Source of the DNA: Mumia sp. Pv4-285
GTDB taxonomy: Bacteria > Actinomycetota > Actinomycetes > Propionibacteriales > Nocardioidaceae
Direction of reading: 5' to 3'
DNA length: 64,000 nucleotides
NCBI RefSeq assembly: GCF_041320275.1
Contig: NZ_CP162023.1
Location: 372,001 to 436,000, forward strand
Part shown: one piece after another, positions 52,336-61,315 of the stretch
How the letters are laid out: the number at the start of each line of letters is the position of its first letter
How positions within the stretch are numbered: position 1 is the first letter of the stretch
Notes under the pieces: generated by a model
The model's input: only the letters and a program-made list of their open reading frames with translations
Databases searched by the model: none
Told to the model about the DNA's origin: nothing
Translations under genes and position numbers: made by a program

Positions 52336-52898
52336 GGCTTCGTCCCTTCGGCGAGCGACTCGGCGAGCGGCTCCCCGGCGACCCGCACCGTGTGGCCCGT
52401 GGGTCGAACCACGATCAGCATCAGCGCGCGGACGCCGGTCAGCACCATCCCGATGGTCGGGATCACGTACACCCAGGTCATCGGGATGCCTGCGGCAGGC
52501 GACTTGATCGGGGAGTCCGACGTCACGAGGGTCCAGCCCTCGTACGCGAACGACAGGCTCGTCGCCGCCACCACGAGGAGCGAGAACACCCGCACGACGA
52601 TCCTCCCGATGCGGGGAAGGACGTTGTCGACCACGTCGAGCGCGATGTGCTCGTCGCGCCCCATGAGGTAGCCGGCGAGGCCGAAGGCCAGCCAGATCAA
52701 CGAGAACTTCGCGAGCTCGCCAGTCCACACCTCGCTGGGGATCGGGGTGAAGCGGGCGAGGACCTGCATCATCACGAGCACGAGGATGAAGGCGACGAGG
52801 AAGACGCCGAGGGAGAGCTCGACCCGCTCGAGGCCCCGGAGGACCCGGGCGAGGGGACGTGATCGAGCGTGCTCGGAGGTCGCTGGTTCAACGGGCAT
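52332..52898 (-). CDS. TRAP transporter small permease (DctQ type)
   Basis: A 188-residue four-helix subunit. VMMQVLARFTPIPSEVWTGE and FGLAGYLMGRDEHIALDVV are typical of DctQ. It bridges the large subunit to the binding protein. ATG 52898 is chosen as the first Met near the conserved region. Middle gene of the transport set. Confidence 0.92.
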   Translation of the reverse strand: MPVEPATSEHARSRPLARVLRGLERVELSLGVFLVAFILVLVMMQVLARFTPIPSEVWTGELAKFSLIWLAFGLAGYLMGRDEHIALDVVDNVLPRIGRIVVRVFSLLVVAATSLSFAYEGWTLVTSDSPIKSPAAGIPMTWVYVIPTIGMVLTGVRALMLIVVRPTGHTVRVAGEPLAESLAEGTKP

Positions 52899-52972
52899 GG
52901 ACGAGCTCCTGAGGAGAAGAAGGGGCGTCGGTCGGCTCACGGGAAGCGTCCCGTGAGCCGACCGCGGCATGA

Positions 52973-54001
52973 CTACTTGCTGGCCATGTCCCGGATCGAC
53001 GTGTAGAGCTCGAGCTGGTCACCCTCGTAGTTCTCCATGAAGAAGTCCTCCGCCTGCTGGGCGAAGGCGTCGACGTCGACGTCCTCCACGACCGTCACGT
53101 CGTCGCCCGACTTCCACTCGTCGACGATCGTCTTCTCGGCATCCTCGACACACGTGCGGTCGCCGTCGCGGGCGCCGCTGATGGACTCCTGGAGGGCCTT
53201 CTGCTGATCCTCGGAGAGGCTCTGCCAGGTGTCCTCGGAGACGATCGCGAGCACCGAGCCGACCTGGTGACCCGTCAGGCTGACGTGGCTCTGCACCTCG
53301 GGGAGGTTGAGGTCCTGGATCGTCGGGATCGGGTTCTCCTGGCCGTCGATCGTGCCCTGCTGGAGAGCGAGGTAGACCTCCTCGAAGGCGACGGGCGTCG
53401 CCTTCGCACCCAGGGCCTTGGCGTTCATCAGGTACTGCGGGCTGTCGGGGAAGCGCATGCGCTGACCGTCGAAGTCGCTCGAGCTGCGGATCGGCTTGTT
53501 GGCGGTGAAGTGCCGCATGCCGAAGTACCAGACGTCGAGGACCCGGACGCCGGTCTCCTCGAGCAGCCGGTCGGCGAGCCCGTCGAACTCCTCGCTGTCG
53601 ACGAACTCGAACAGCGCGTCGGGGCCGTCGAACGCGTACGCGGCGTCCAGGGCACCGATCTCCGGGAACGACGCCGAGATCGCCGAGCTGCCCTGGATGT
53701 CGATGTCGATGTCACCGGAGGCGACCGACGCGAAACGGTCCGCATCGGGGCCGAGCTGGCTGTTGGAGAACACCTCGATCTCGATGCCGCTGTCACCGTC
53801 GGCCAGGGTGTCGCTCACGACCTTGGTGCCGCACACGTTGTGCGGGTGCTGGTCCGGATAGCTGTTGGCGAACGACAGCGTCACGCTCTCGTCCCCCCCG
53901 CCGCCGGAGTCGTCGTCGCCCCCGCACGCGGTGATGATCAGCGCACTGGCCACGGCCGCGGCCGCCAGCCCGAGCCCGCGGGACTTCCTCGATGTGGACA
54001 T
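52973..54001 (-). CDS. TRAP transporter substrate-binding lipoprotein (DctP type)
   Basis: A 342-residue binding protein for a carboxylate. The lipobox is IITAC, followed by a Gly/Asp linker. The DctP signature region contains MRFPDSPQYLMNAKALGAKATPV, split here across two stretches, with the carboxylate-binding Arg in RMRFPD. The latter VYLALQQGTIDGQENP is diagnostic. GGAGGAG precedes ATG 54001. The ligand is an organic acid; identity unknown. Confidence 0.94.
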   Translation of the reverse strand: MSTSRKSRGLGLAAAAVASALIITACGGDDDSGGGGDESVTLSFANSYPDQHPHNVCGTKVVSDTLADGDSGIEIEVFSNSQLGPDADRFASVASGDIDIDIQGSSAISASFPEIGALDAAYAFDGPDALFEFVDSEEFDGLADRLLEETGVRVLDVWYFGMRHFTANKPIRSSSDFDGQRMRFPDSPQYLMNAKALGAKATPVAFEEVYLALQQGTIDGQENPIPTIQDLNLPEVQSHVSLTGHQVGSVLAIVSEDTWQSLSEDQQKALQESISGARDGDRTCVEDAEKTIVDEWKSGDDVTVVEDVDVDAFAQQAEDFFMENYEGDQLELYTSIRDMASK

Positions 54002-54045
54002 GTTCTCCTCCTGTTTCGTGGCGTTCGTACGCCGCCCGCTCGGCT

Positions 54046-55830
54046 TCATCGGTGGGAAGCGCGATCGCAGTCGTGCGGGAATCGACCCGCGTAGATGTCC
54101 TTGATGTTCCAGTGGCCGGGCGTGGGGACCGGCTCGTTGACCATCGGGACGTCGATCACCGCAGGACGCCGGGCAGCGACCGCGTCGGCGAGCGCCTTCC
54201 CGAGCGAGTCGGCATCGGTGACCGAGTAGCCGTCCGTGCCGCACGAGCGGCCGAGTGCGGCGAAGTCGGGGGTGTAGGGGTTGCCCTCGCGATCCAGGAA
54301 CTCGCATCCGTGGGTCACGCCGTAGTGGCCGGCCTGCAGGTCGGCGATGGTGCCGTGGGCGGCGTTGTTCATCACGACGAAGATCACCGGCAGGTCGCGC
54401 TCGACGGCGGTGGGCAGGGCCGCGAGCTGGGCGCTCATCCCGCCGTCGCCGATCAGCGCGACGACGACGCGGTCGGGCCACGCGATCTGTACGCCGAGGG
54501 CGGCGGCAGGCCCGAACCCCATCGTCGACGCCCCGCCGGGTGTCACGAACCGACCGCCGTCGGGAAGGCGGTAGCGCTGCGCGACCCCGTTCTTGTTCCA
54601 GCCGACGTCGGTCACGAGGACCGTGTCCGACGGGACGGTGTCGAGCACGTCGCGGAGGATGCGCTCGGGCTTCAGCGGGAAGTCGTCGCTGGTGCCGCGC
54701 ACCCGGGTCTCCGCGAACAGCGCCTCTCGGGTCTCGGCGATCCGGGCGAGCAGCTCGGGACGGTCGACCGGCTCGATGCCCAGGCGGTTGGACGCCGCGT
54801 CGATCTCCAGGAGCGCGCTGGTCACGTCGGCGACCGCGCCGATGGACACCGGATAGTTTCGGCCGATCTCGGCGGGATCGATGTCGATCTGGACGAGGCG
54901 GCCCGGCGGGAAGGACCACGTGTACGCGGGGTCCCACGAGCTCGCGTCCGTCTCGGCGAACCGGGTGGCGAGCGCGACGACGACGTCGGCCTCCCGCGCG
55001 TAGTCGTTCGTGAACTCCAGCCCCCAGAACCCCGGCATCCCGAGCAGCAGCGGGTGGTTCTCCGGGACGGTGCCCTTCGCCATCAGCGAGTGCACCATCG
55101 GAACGTCGAGGCGTTCCGCGATGGACAGCAGCGCGGCGACCGCCTCGGGGCTCTTGACACCACCCCCGACGTACAGCAGCGGACGCTCGGCGCCGGCGAG
55201 CTCGCGGGCGATCGCCTCGGCTGTCGAGGGGGACAGCTCGGGTGCGGTCGAGGTCTCCGGCAACGAGAACCGGCTCGCCGCATCGTCGTCGAGGGGGCGC
55301 GAGAACATGTCCATCGGGACGTTGAGCAGGGTCGCGCCCGGACGTCCTGTCGTCGCGGTCCAGAACGCGCGCTCGAGGAAGCGCGGCAGGTCTTCCACGC
55401 GGGAGACGTCCCAGGCCCGCTTGACGAACGGCTGGTAGATCGACACCTGGTCGGCGTCGGCGTGGAGGTTGACCTCCTGGTGCGGGTGGCGCCCGCGATA
55501 GTACGAGGGGATGTCGCCGCTGATGACGACGAGCGGGACGGAGTCCATCGCCGCCGTCGCGACACCGGTGACCGCGTTCATCATGCCGGGCCCCACGTGG
55601 ACCACGACGACGCCCGGCTTGCCGGTGGCGCGGGCGTACCCGTCGGCCGCGTGCGCCGCGGTCTGCTCGTGCCTGAACACGACGAACTCGATCGGGCTAC
55701 GTCCGAGTGCGTCGAGCAGCGCGATGTTGGTGTGGCCGCAGAGGCCGAAGACGTACTCGACGCCCATCGCCTCGAGCTGGCTGACGACGACCTCAGCGCC
55801 GGTGGGTGCACCGCCGTGCTCCGCGTTCAT
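54046..55830 (-). CDS. Thiamine diphosphate-dependent enzyme (acetolactate synthase-like)
   Basis: A 594-residue ThDP enzyme with the three-domain order of the 2-oxo acid decarboxylase/AHAS group. It has catalytic Glu in VFRHEQTAAHAADGYAR, a central domain around LLYVGGGVKSPEAV, and the Mg-ThDP motif GDGGMSAQLAALPTA to NN. No regulatory small subunit is nearby, so true acetolactate synthesis is unlikely; decarboxylation of a 2-oxo acid or a carboligation fits the context. ATG 55830 has GGAG upstream. It lies between TRAP and ALDH genes. Confidence 0.88.
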   Translation of the reverse strand: MNAEHGGAPTGAEVVVSQLEAMGVEYVFGLCGHTNIALLDALGRSPIEFVVFRHEQTAAHAADGYARATGKPGVVVVHVGPGMMNAVTGVATAAMDSVPLVVISGDIPSYYRGRHPHQEVNLHADADQVSIYQPFVKRAWDVSRVEDLPRFLERAFWTATTGRPGATLLNVPMDMFSRPLDDDAASRFSLPETSTAPELSPSTAEAIARELAGAERPLLYVGGGVKSPEAVAALLSIAERLDVPMVHSLMAKGTVPENHPLLLGMPGFWGLEFTNDYAREADVVVALATRFAETDASSWDPAYTWSFPPGRLVQIDIDPAEIGRNYPVSIGAVADVTSALLEIDAASNRLGIEPVDRPELLARIAETREALFAETRVRGTSDDFPLKPERILRDVLDTVPSDTVLVTDVGWNKNGVAQRYRLPDGGRFVTPGGASTMGFGPAAALGVQIAWPDRVVVALIGDGGMSAQLAALPTAVERDLPVIFVVMNNAAHGTIADLQAGHYGVTHGCEFLDREGNPYTPDFAALGRSCGTDGYSVTDADSLGKALADAVAARRPAVIDVPMVNEPVPTPGHWNIKDIYAGRFPHDCDRASHR

Positions 55831-55871
55831 GGGGCTCCTCTCTCCAACGTCTCGGTGGGTGTGCGGCGCGT

Positions 55872-57344
55872 TCACGATCCGGTCCCCCAGACCGACTGAC
55901 CCTTGAGCAGGAGGGTCTTGACGTGGGTGAAGTCGTCGATCATCCAGCGCGGCGACTCGCGACCGACCCCGGAGTCCTTCACGCCGCCGAACGGGACGTG
56001 GTCGAGGCGGAAGTTCGAGGTGCCGTTCACGACGACCGCGCCCACCTCCAGCTCGCGCCACGCGTCGACGACGGTGGTGATGTCCTGGGTGAAGATGCCC
56101 GCCTGGAGGCCGTACCGGCCCTGGTTGCACTCGTCGACGACCGTCGCCAGGTCGTCGAACGGACGCACGACGACCACTGCGCCGAAGGCCTCCTCGACGA
56201 GCAGACGGGCGTCTGCCGGCGGGTCCACGACGACCGTCGGCGTGAGAGTGGATCCGTCGAGGCTGCCTCCACGCGCGATCGTCGCCCCGTCGCTCTCCGC
56301 CTCGCGCGCCCAGTCGTGGACACGCTGGGCGGCCGCCGGGTCGACCATGCTGCCGACGTCGGTCGACTCGTCGAGCGGGTCGCCGACCACGAGGTTGTCG
56401 ACCTCCTTGGTGAGGCGTTCGACGAAGGCGTCCGCGACGTGTCGGTGGACGTAGATCCGTTGGACCGAGATGCAGCTCTGGCCGGAGTTGCTGAAGCCGG
56501 TGCGCGCGCACTGGCGGGCGGCGTCGTCGACGTCGGCGTCCGCGCAGACGATCGTGGCCGCGTTGCCCCCGAGCTCGAGCACGAGCCGCTTGCCGGCGCC
56601 GCTGCGCGCGACGGCGCGGCCGGTCGCCGCGCTGCCGGTGAAGCTGATCGCCGCGACGACCTCGCTCGAGGTGAGGCGGTCGCCCACCTCGGCGTCGCCG
56701 TGGAGGACCTGCACGGCGTAGGTGGGTAGGCCGGCGTCGAGCAGTGCTCGTACGAAGGCCTCGGTCGCCGCCGGCGCCTGCGGCGGCGGCTTGACGAGCG
56801 TGGTGTTGCCGGCCGCGAAGGACGCGGCGAGCTTGTGGGCGAGGAGGTTGACCGGTGCGTTGAACGGAGTGATGGCCACCACGACGCCGAGGGGTGCACG
56901 ATAGGTCATGGCCATCGTCCCGGCACCGCGCTGCCAACCAGGCGTCGACAAGACGTCCCCGCCGGCGGTCCGGCACTCCGCCGCCGCGATGGCAAGCGTC
57001 TCCGCCGCGCGCACCACCTCGCCCCGGCCGTCCTTGACCGGCTTGCCGAGCTCGAGGGCGAGGTGTCGCGCGATGTCGTCGCGTCGCTCGGTGACGAGGG
57101 CTGCCGCTCGGTCGAGGATGTCGGCGCGTGCCGCCGGTGAGAGTGCCCTGACCGCCCGTGCGTACTCGGGGGCCACAGCCAGTGCCTCGTCGACCTCGAT
57201 CTCGGACGCCTGCGCGGCGACGCTGGCCGGACGACCGGTCCACGGTCCGGTCCGGGTGGCGGTGCGCTCCGACGATCTCCACGAACCGGCCACGAGGTTC
57301 TGTGCGCCGTACGGCTCGTCGTCCGTCGTACCGTGTGATGTCAC
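55872..57344 (-). CDS. NAD(P)-dependent aldehyde dehydrogenase
   Basis: A 490-residue ALDH oxidising an aldehyde to acid. The oxyanion region is ITPFNAPVNLLAHKL, the catalytic Glu lies in LVLELGGNAATIV (~266), the nucleophile Cys in SNSGQSCISVQR (~300), and the C-terminal motif is PFGGVKDSGVGRE. GTG 57344 has GGAAGG ten bases upstream. First gene of the minus-strand ALDH-ThDP-TRAP series, divergent from IclR. Confidence 0.92.
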   Translation of the reverse strand: MTSHGTTDDEPYGAQNLVAGSWRSSERTATRTGPWTGRPASVAAQASEIEVDEALAVAPEYARAVRALSPAARADILDRAAALVTERRDDIARHLALELGKPVKDGRGEVVRAAETLAIAAAECRTAGGDVLSTPGWQRGAGTMAMTYRAPLGVVVAITPFNAPVNLLAHKLAASFAAGNTTLVKPPPQAPAATEAFVRALLDAGLPTYAVQVLHGDAEVGDRLTSSEVVAAISFTGSAATGRAVARSGAGKRLVLELGGNAATIVCADADVDDAARQCARTGFSNSGQSCISVQRIYVHRHVADAFVERLTKEVDNLVVGDPLDESTDVGSMVDPAAAQRVHDWAREAESDGATIARGGSLDGSTLTPTVVVDPPADARLLVEEAFGAVVVVRPFDDLATVVDECNQGRYGLQAGIFTQDITTVVDAWRELEVGAVVVNGTSNFRLDHVPFGGVKDSGVGRESPRWMIDDFTHVKTLLLKGQSVWGTGS

Positions 57345-57357
57345 TCTCGATTCGCCT

Positions 57358-57392
57358 TCCGTCTAGCGGACCTTGTGGACCACTGAATGGAC
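57358..57392. promoter_or_regulatory. Candidate IclR site in the ALDH/IclR divergent region
   Basis: The stretch contains CTAGCGGACC, then GGACC again and ACTGAATGGAC. A similarly ordered set (CTAGGCGGACC ... GACTGATGGTTGGAC) occurs at 62318-62352 before the ThuA-like gene, suggesting a common regulator. Confidence 0.4.
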
Positions 57393-57498
57393 TTAGGTTA
57401 AGGTACGGGTTACGCAGGGTGGTGGCAAGGCCCGATGCTGAAGATGCTGAACAGGACCCCACGTGCGGGGTCGCCCACACAAGGAACGAGGAGCGCCT

Positions 57499-58311
57499 GT
57501 GCCCAGTCAGAGAAGCAGTTCGGGTGCGGCAGGACCGGGCGGAGCCGCGTCGGAGTCCGGCAGCGTCCGAAGCGTCGAACGCGCGCTCGAGATCCTCAAC
57601 CTGCTCAGCGAGGACAGGCCGCGCGTCACGATCCGCGAGATCGTCGAGGAGACCGGCCTCGCGAAGACGACCGTCATCCGGATCGCCCACACCCTCGTCC
57701 AGAACGGGCTGCTGTGGTCCACCGACACCGGGTTCATGGCGGGGCCCGGACTCTGGCGCTGGGCCCACCTCGCGCACCACGCCTGGGAGCTTCCGGCGCA
57801 GATGCAGCAGATGATGCAGGACCTCGCCAAGGAGCAGCAGGAGACGGTCAACCTCTACATCCGCCGCGACATCCACCGGATCTGCATCGCCCAGGCCGAG
57901 AGTCCGCGCGCCCTGCGGCACGTCGTCAGGATCGGTGACGAGCTGCCTCTCTGGGGCGGAGCGTCGTCGAAGGCGCTCCTGCTCGACGCCGACGACGCGC
58001 TGGTGAAGCGCGTGGCGGCCTCCGCGCCGCGCGGCGTCGAGCACCTCGATGCCGACGAGCTCCGAGCGGCGATCGAGGTGGTGCGAGCCGAGGGCTTCGC
58101 GGCGAGCCACGGAGAGCGCGAGTCGGGCGTCTCCGCGGTCGCCGTCCCGCTCCTCGACGACGCGGGCTCGGTGTTCGCGGCGCTCTCGGTCAGCGGCTCC
58201 ACGCCACGGTTCAGCGAGGAACGGGTGATCGAGATCGTCCCTGCTCTGCGGTCGCTGGCCGACGGAATGGCTGGGCGGGGGCTCGGAGCAGCGTTCGGGC
58301 GTGCGCGGTGA
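57499..58311 (+). CDS. IclR family transcriptional regulator
   Basis: A 270-residue regulator with winged helix (IVEETGLAKTTVIRIAHTL) and ligand domain (DELPLWGGASSKALLLDA, HGERESGVSAVAVPLLD). GTG 57499 follows GAGGAG at suitable distance; ATG-like starts further up lack this. The CoA-transferase start overlaps its stop (GTGA), so it heads the plus-strand operon. It probably controls both divergent transcripts. Confidence 0.9.
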   Translation: MPSQRSSSGAAGPGGAASESGSVRSVERALEILNLLSEDRPRVTIREIVEETGLAKTTVIRIAHTLVQNGLLWSTDTGFMAGPGLWRWAHLAHHAWELPAQMQQMMQDLAKEQQETVNLYIRRDIHRICIAQAESPRALRHVVRIGDELPLWGGASSKALLLDADDALVKRVAASAPRGVEHLDADELRAAIEVVRAEGFAASHGERESGVSAVAVPLLDDAGSVFAALSVSGSTPRFSEERVIEIVPALRSLADGMAGRGLGAAFGRAR

Positions 58312-59531
58312 CGGCGCACACGGCGACCGAGCAGGACGGCGAGCCGGACACCCTCAGGCCGCTCTCGGGCATCCGGGTCGTCGACCTCACGAACGTGCTC
58401 GCCGGCCCCTACTGCAGCTACCAGCTGCTCCTCATGGGAGCGGAGGTGATCAAGGTCGAGGCCCCCGGCCGCGGTGATCTCGCACGCCAGCTCGGGCCGG
58501 ACCCCGATCTCAACCGGACGCTGCTCGGCGCGTCCTTCCTCGCTCAGAACGCCGGCAAGCGCTCGATCGAGGTCGACCTGAAGACCGAGGACGGACGCGC
58601 GCTGCTCGACGACCTCCTGGGATCCGCCGACGTGCTGGTCGAGAACTTCAGGCCGGGCGTCATGACGCGTCTCGGCTTCTCCCCGGAGTCCGTCCGTGAG
58701 CGCCACCCCGGCCTCGTCTACTGCTCGATCTCCGGGTTCGGGCAGACCGGGCCGATGAGCCAACGGCCGGCGTACGACCAGATCATCCAGGGACTGTCCG
58801 GGATGATGAGCATCACCGGGACGGAGACGACGGCACCGCTTCGCGTGGGTTTCCCGATCTGCGACACGACCGGAGGACTGGCAGCGGCGATGAGCATCAG
58901 CGCCGCACTGCTCCAGCGGGAGCGTACGGGCCGTGGCGCGTACCTCGACGTGTCGATGCTCGAGGCGTCTCTCTCGGCGATGGGCTGGGCCGTGTCCAAC
59001 TACCTCGTCAGCGGCACCGAGCCGGAGCCGATGGGTGACCAGAACGCGACCGCCGCGCCGTCCGGGACCTTCCACGCCGCCGACGGCCGCCTGAACATCG
59101 CGGCCAACCGGCAGGAGCAGTTCGAGACCCTCAGTACGCTCATCGGCCGACCGGACCTCGTCGTCGACCCGCGCTTCGCGGAGCGGGAGGCTCGCAAGGC
59201 GAACCGTGCGGAGCTCAACGGCGAGATCAACGCCGCGCTCAGGGCGCGGTCCGCAGCGGAGTGGGAGGAGATCCTGTCGGCCCACGGCGTGCCGTCCGCA
59301 CGGGTGCTGTCGGTCGCGGAGGCGCTCGAGCTCGACCAGCTCGAGCACCGTGACTTCCTCACCTCGGTGCCGTTCCCGGGCGACGACGAGCGGAGTGTCC
59401 GGGTCGTGAGCTCCGGGGTCCAGTTCGACGGGCGCTCCTTCCACCCGCCGGCGTCCGCGCCGACGCTGGGTGAGCACACCGACGCCTTCTCGGAGACCGC
59501 GCTGTCCGCCGAGGAGGGAACGCGTCCGTGA
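58308..59531 (+). CDS. Class III CoA-transferase (CaiB/BaiF family)
   Basis: A 407-residue CoA-transferase moving CoA between carboxylic acids. The N-terminal RVVDLTNVLAGPYCSYQLL, then VIKVEAPGRGD, SIEVDLKTEDGRALL and the catalytic Asp in AYLDVSMLEASL (~214) are all present. The next gene, a citryl-CoA-lyase-like enzyme, overlaps by four bases. The pairing implies that the CoA ester made here is cleaved by that lyase. Confidence 0.93.
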   Translation: MTAHTATEQDGEPDTLRPLSGIRVVDLTNVLAGPYCSYQLLLMGAEVIKVEAPGRGDLARQLGPDPDLNRTLLGASFLAQNAGKRSIEVDLKTEDGRALLDDLLGSADVLVENFRPGVMTRLGFSPESVRERHPGLVYCSISGFGQTGPMSQRPAYDQIIQGLSGMMSITGTETTAPLRVGFPICDTTGGLAAAMSISAALLQRERTGRGAYLDVSMLEASLSAMGWAVSNYLVSGTEPEPMGDQNATAAPSGTFHAADGRLNIAANRQEQFETLSTLIGRPDLVVDPRFAEREARKANRAELNGEINAALRARSAAEWEEILSAHGVPSARVLSVAEALELDQLEHRDFLTSVPFPGDDERSVRVVSSGVQFDGRSFHPPASAPTLGEHTDAFSETALSAEEGTRP

Positions 59532-60334
59532 CGACGTCCGACGACGAAGCGGCGCAGTGGTGGGCCACGTCCATCACCCGGATCGCGCCGGGCGAGATCG
59601 ACCACCGGGGGGTGCCCGTCGAGGAGCTCATCGGACGCACCGGGTTCGTCGAGATGATCTGGTTCATGGTCGTGGGCGGCACCCCCACGCCGAGCCAGAC
59701 CCGGCTGCTCGAGGCCGCGCTCGTCGCCGCGACCGACCACGGTCCGCAGGCGCCGTCCATCGCGATCGCCAGGATGACGGTGACGTGCGGCGTCGGGCTC
59801 AACGGCGCCGTCGCCTCCGGGGTGAACGCCCTGGGTGACGTCCACGGGGGCGCCGGCGAGCAGTGCGTCGTGATGCTCGACGACGCCATCGCCAGGGTCG
59901 CGGACGGTGAGAGCTGGGACGACGCGGCGGTCGCGATCGTCGACGAGCACCGTCGACGGAGCGCGTACGTGCCGGGGTTCGGCCACCGCTTCCATCCGCG
60001 CGACCCGCGCCGCGACCCGCTGCTCGGCCTGGTGTCCGAGGCGGTGGCGTCGGGTGACGTCCCCGGTCGGCACCTGGAGGCCGCGCTGGCGTTCGAGCGC
60101 GCCCTCGACCGGCCGGGCCGACGCCCGGTCCCGATGAACATCGACGGTGCGACCGCCGTCATCTACGGCGAGCTGGGGCTGCCTGCGCCGCTCGCGCGCG
60201 GGCTGTTCCTGCTCAGCCGCAGCGTCGGCATCCTCGCGCACGCGTGGGAGGAGCGTCAGTCGGGCGTACGCAACAAGGGGCCGCTGCCGCGGACGGTGCT
60301 GCCCGCCTACCGTCCGGGACCCGAGGCCGGGTGA
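59528..60334 (+). CDS. Citryl-CoA lyase-like enzyme (citrate synthase fold)
   Basis: A 268-residue protein carrying only the catalytic part of the citrate synthase fold, as in citryl-CoA lyases. It has GDVHGGAGEQCVVML, the active-site region YVPGFGHRFHPRDPRRDPL with His, and RSVGILAHAWEERQSG near the end. It should carry out reverse Claisen cleavage of a 3-hydroxy-3-carboxyacyl-CoA into an acyl-CoA and 2-oxo acid. GTG 59528 overlaps the CoA-transferase stop. Confidence 0.88.
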   Translation: MTTSDDEAAQWWATSITRIAPGEIDHRGVPVEELIGRTGFVEMIWFMVVGGTPTPSQTRLLEAALVAATDHGPQAPSIAIARMTVTCGVGLNGAVASGVNALGDVHGGAGEQCVVMLDDAIARVADGESWDDAAVAIVDEHRRRSAYVPGFGHRFHPRDPRRDPLLGLVSEAVASGDVPGRHLEAALAFERALDRPGRRPVPMNIDGATAVIYGELGLPAPLARGLFLLSRSVGILAHAWEERQSGVRNKGPLPRTVLPAYRPGPEAG

Positions 60335-61251
60335 GCCGGACACACCTCGCGGTCGTCGCCAAGGCGGCCGCCCGCCTGCTGCTGGTCGACCCGCAGCGTG
60401 GTGAGGTGGTACGGGCCGTGGAGCTCAGCGGGACCACGGGACACGAGGTTGCCGTCGACGCCCGGAGCGGGCTGGCGTACGTCCCGATCTACGGAGACGC
60501 GGTCGTCGGCGGTCCAGGCCGCGACGGGCGCACGATCGACGTCGTGGACCTGCGGGTCGGCGAGCGGGTCGCGACCCTGACGCTCCCGCGCGGCTCGCGG
60601 CCGCACGCGGCGGTCGCAAATCCCGACGGCAGTCTGTACGTCACGGCGGAGGGTCTCGCCGCCGTCCTCCACGTCGACAGCGACGGCACCGTGCGTCGGC
60701 GCCTCGGCACCGGGAACCGCCAGTCGCACATGCTGGTCGTCGACGCGGCGCGGAGCCACGCGTACACCTGCGACGTCGACCCGGGGTCGATCACGGCGCT
60801 CGACCTGTCGACCGGTCGTCGCACGGTCCTCCCGCTCGGCACGGTCGCGAACCGGATCAGCCTGTCGCCGGACGAGAGCCACGTGTTCGTGGCCGATCAG
60901 CAACAGCCGCGGCTGGTGGTCGTCGAGGTCCCGTCGCTCCGGGTCGCGCGGTGGGTCGACCTGCCGTCCGTGGGCTTCGCCACTGCCGCGCTCGGTGACG
61001 GGCGGCTTCTGGTGGGCCTGCGGGAGACGTCGAAGGTCGTCGTCGTCGACCCGTGGACGGGGCGCGCGGCGGAGGCGGTCGAAGTGCCGGACATGCCCGA
61101 GGCGGTGGTCCTCGATCCCGACGGTGAACGGGCTTACGTGACGTGCAGCGGCGGCGAGGTCGTCCTCGTGCTCGGTCTCGATCCCCTCCGGGAGCTCGGC
61201 ACCGTCGACTGCCCTGGAGGCCCGGACGGACTCGCGACGTACGAGGGCTGA
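60331..61251 (+). CDS. YncE-like beta-propeller protein
   Basis: A 306-residue beta-propeller with repeats of ~45 residues of the kind VVDLRVGERVATLTLP, HAAVANPDGSLYVTAEG, RISLSPDESHVFVAD and AVVLDPDGERAYVTC. No signal peptide is present, unlike many YncE proteins, so it is probably cytosolic. GTG 60331 overlaps the lyase stop. Could be a lactonase or binding scaffold; role unknown. Confidence 0.82.
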   Translation: MSRTHLAVVAKAAARLLLVDPQRGEVVRAVELSGTTGHEVAVDARSGLAYVPIYGDAVVGGPGRDGRTIDVVDLRVGERVATLTLPRGSRPHAAVANPDGSLYVTAEGLAAVLHVDSDGTVRRRLGTGNRQSHMLVVDAARSHAYTCDVDPGSITALDLSTGRRTVLPLGTVANRISLSPDESHVFVADQQQPRLVVVEVPSLRVARWVDLPSVGFATAALGDGRLLVGLRETSKVVVVDPWTGRAAEAVEVPDMPEAVVLDPDGERAYVTCSGGEVVLVLGLDPLRELGTVDCPGGPDGLATYEG

Positions 61252-61273
61252 CCGAGGTCGTGCAAACGCGCGT

Positions 61274-61303
61274 CAGCGGCGCCGGTCGTGACCGACGCCG
61301 CTG
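61274..61303. terminator. Bidirectional terminator-like hairpin
   Basis: CAGCGGCG/CGCCGCTG and CGGTC/GACCG arms pair with one C-A mismatch and a two-base GT centre, between two convergent genes. Confidence 0.5.
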
Positions 61304-61315
61304 CTGCGGTCGTGC

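Noticed and set aside
54046-55830. ilvB acetolactate synthase
   Set aside because: No small subunit or ilvC nearby; the context is TRAP transport and aldehyde oxidation, so a biosynthetic role is not supported.
54046-58110. 1354-codon minus-strand frame suggesting a giant protein
   Set aside because: Its C-terminal 594 residues are the ThDP enzyme; the rest is a low-complexity Arg/Gly shadow of the ALDH and IclR genes.
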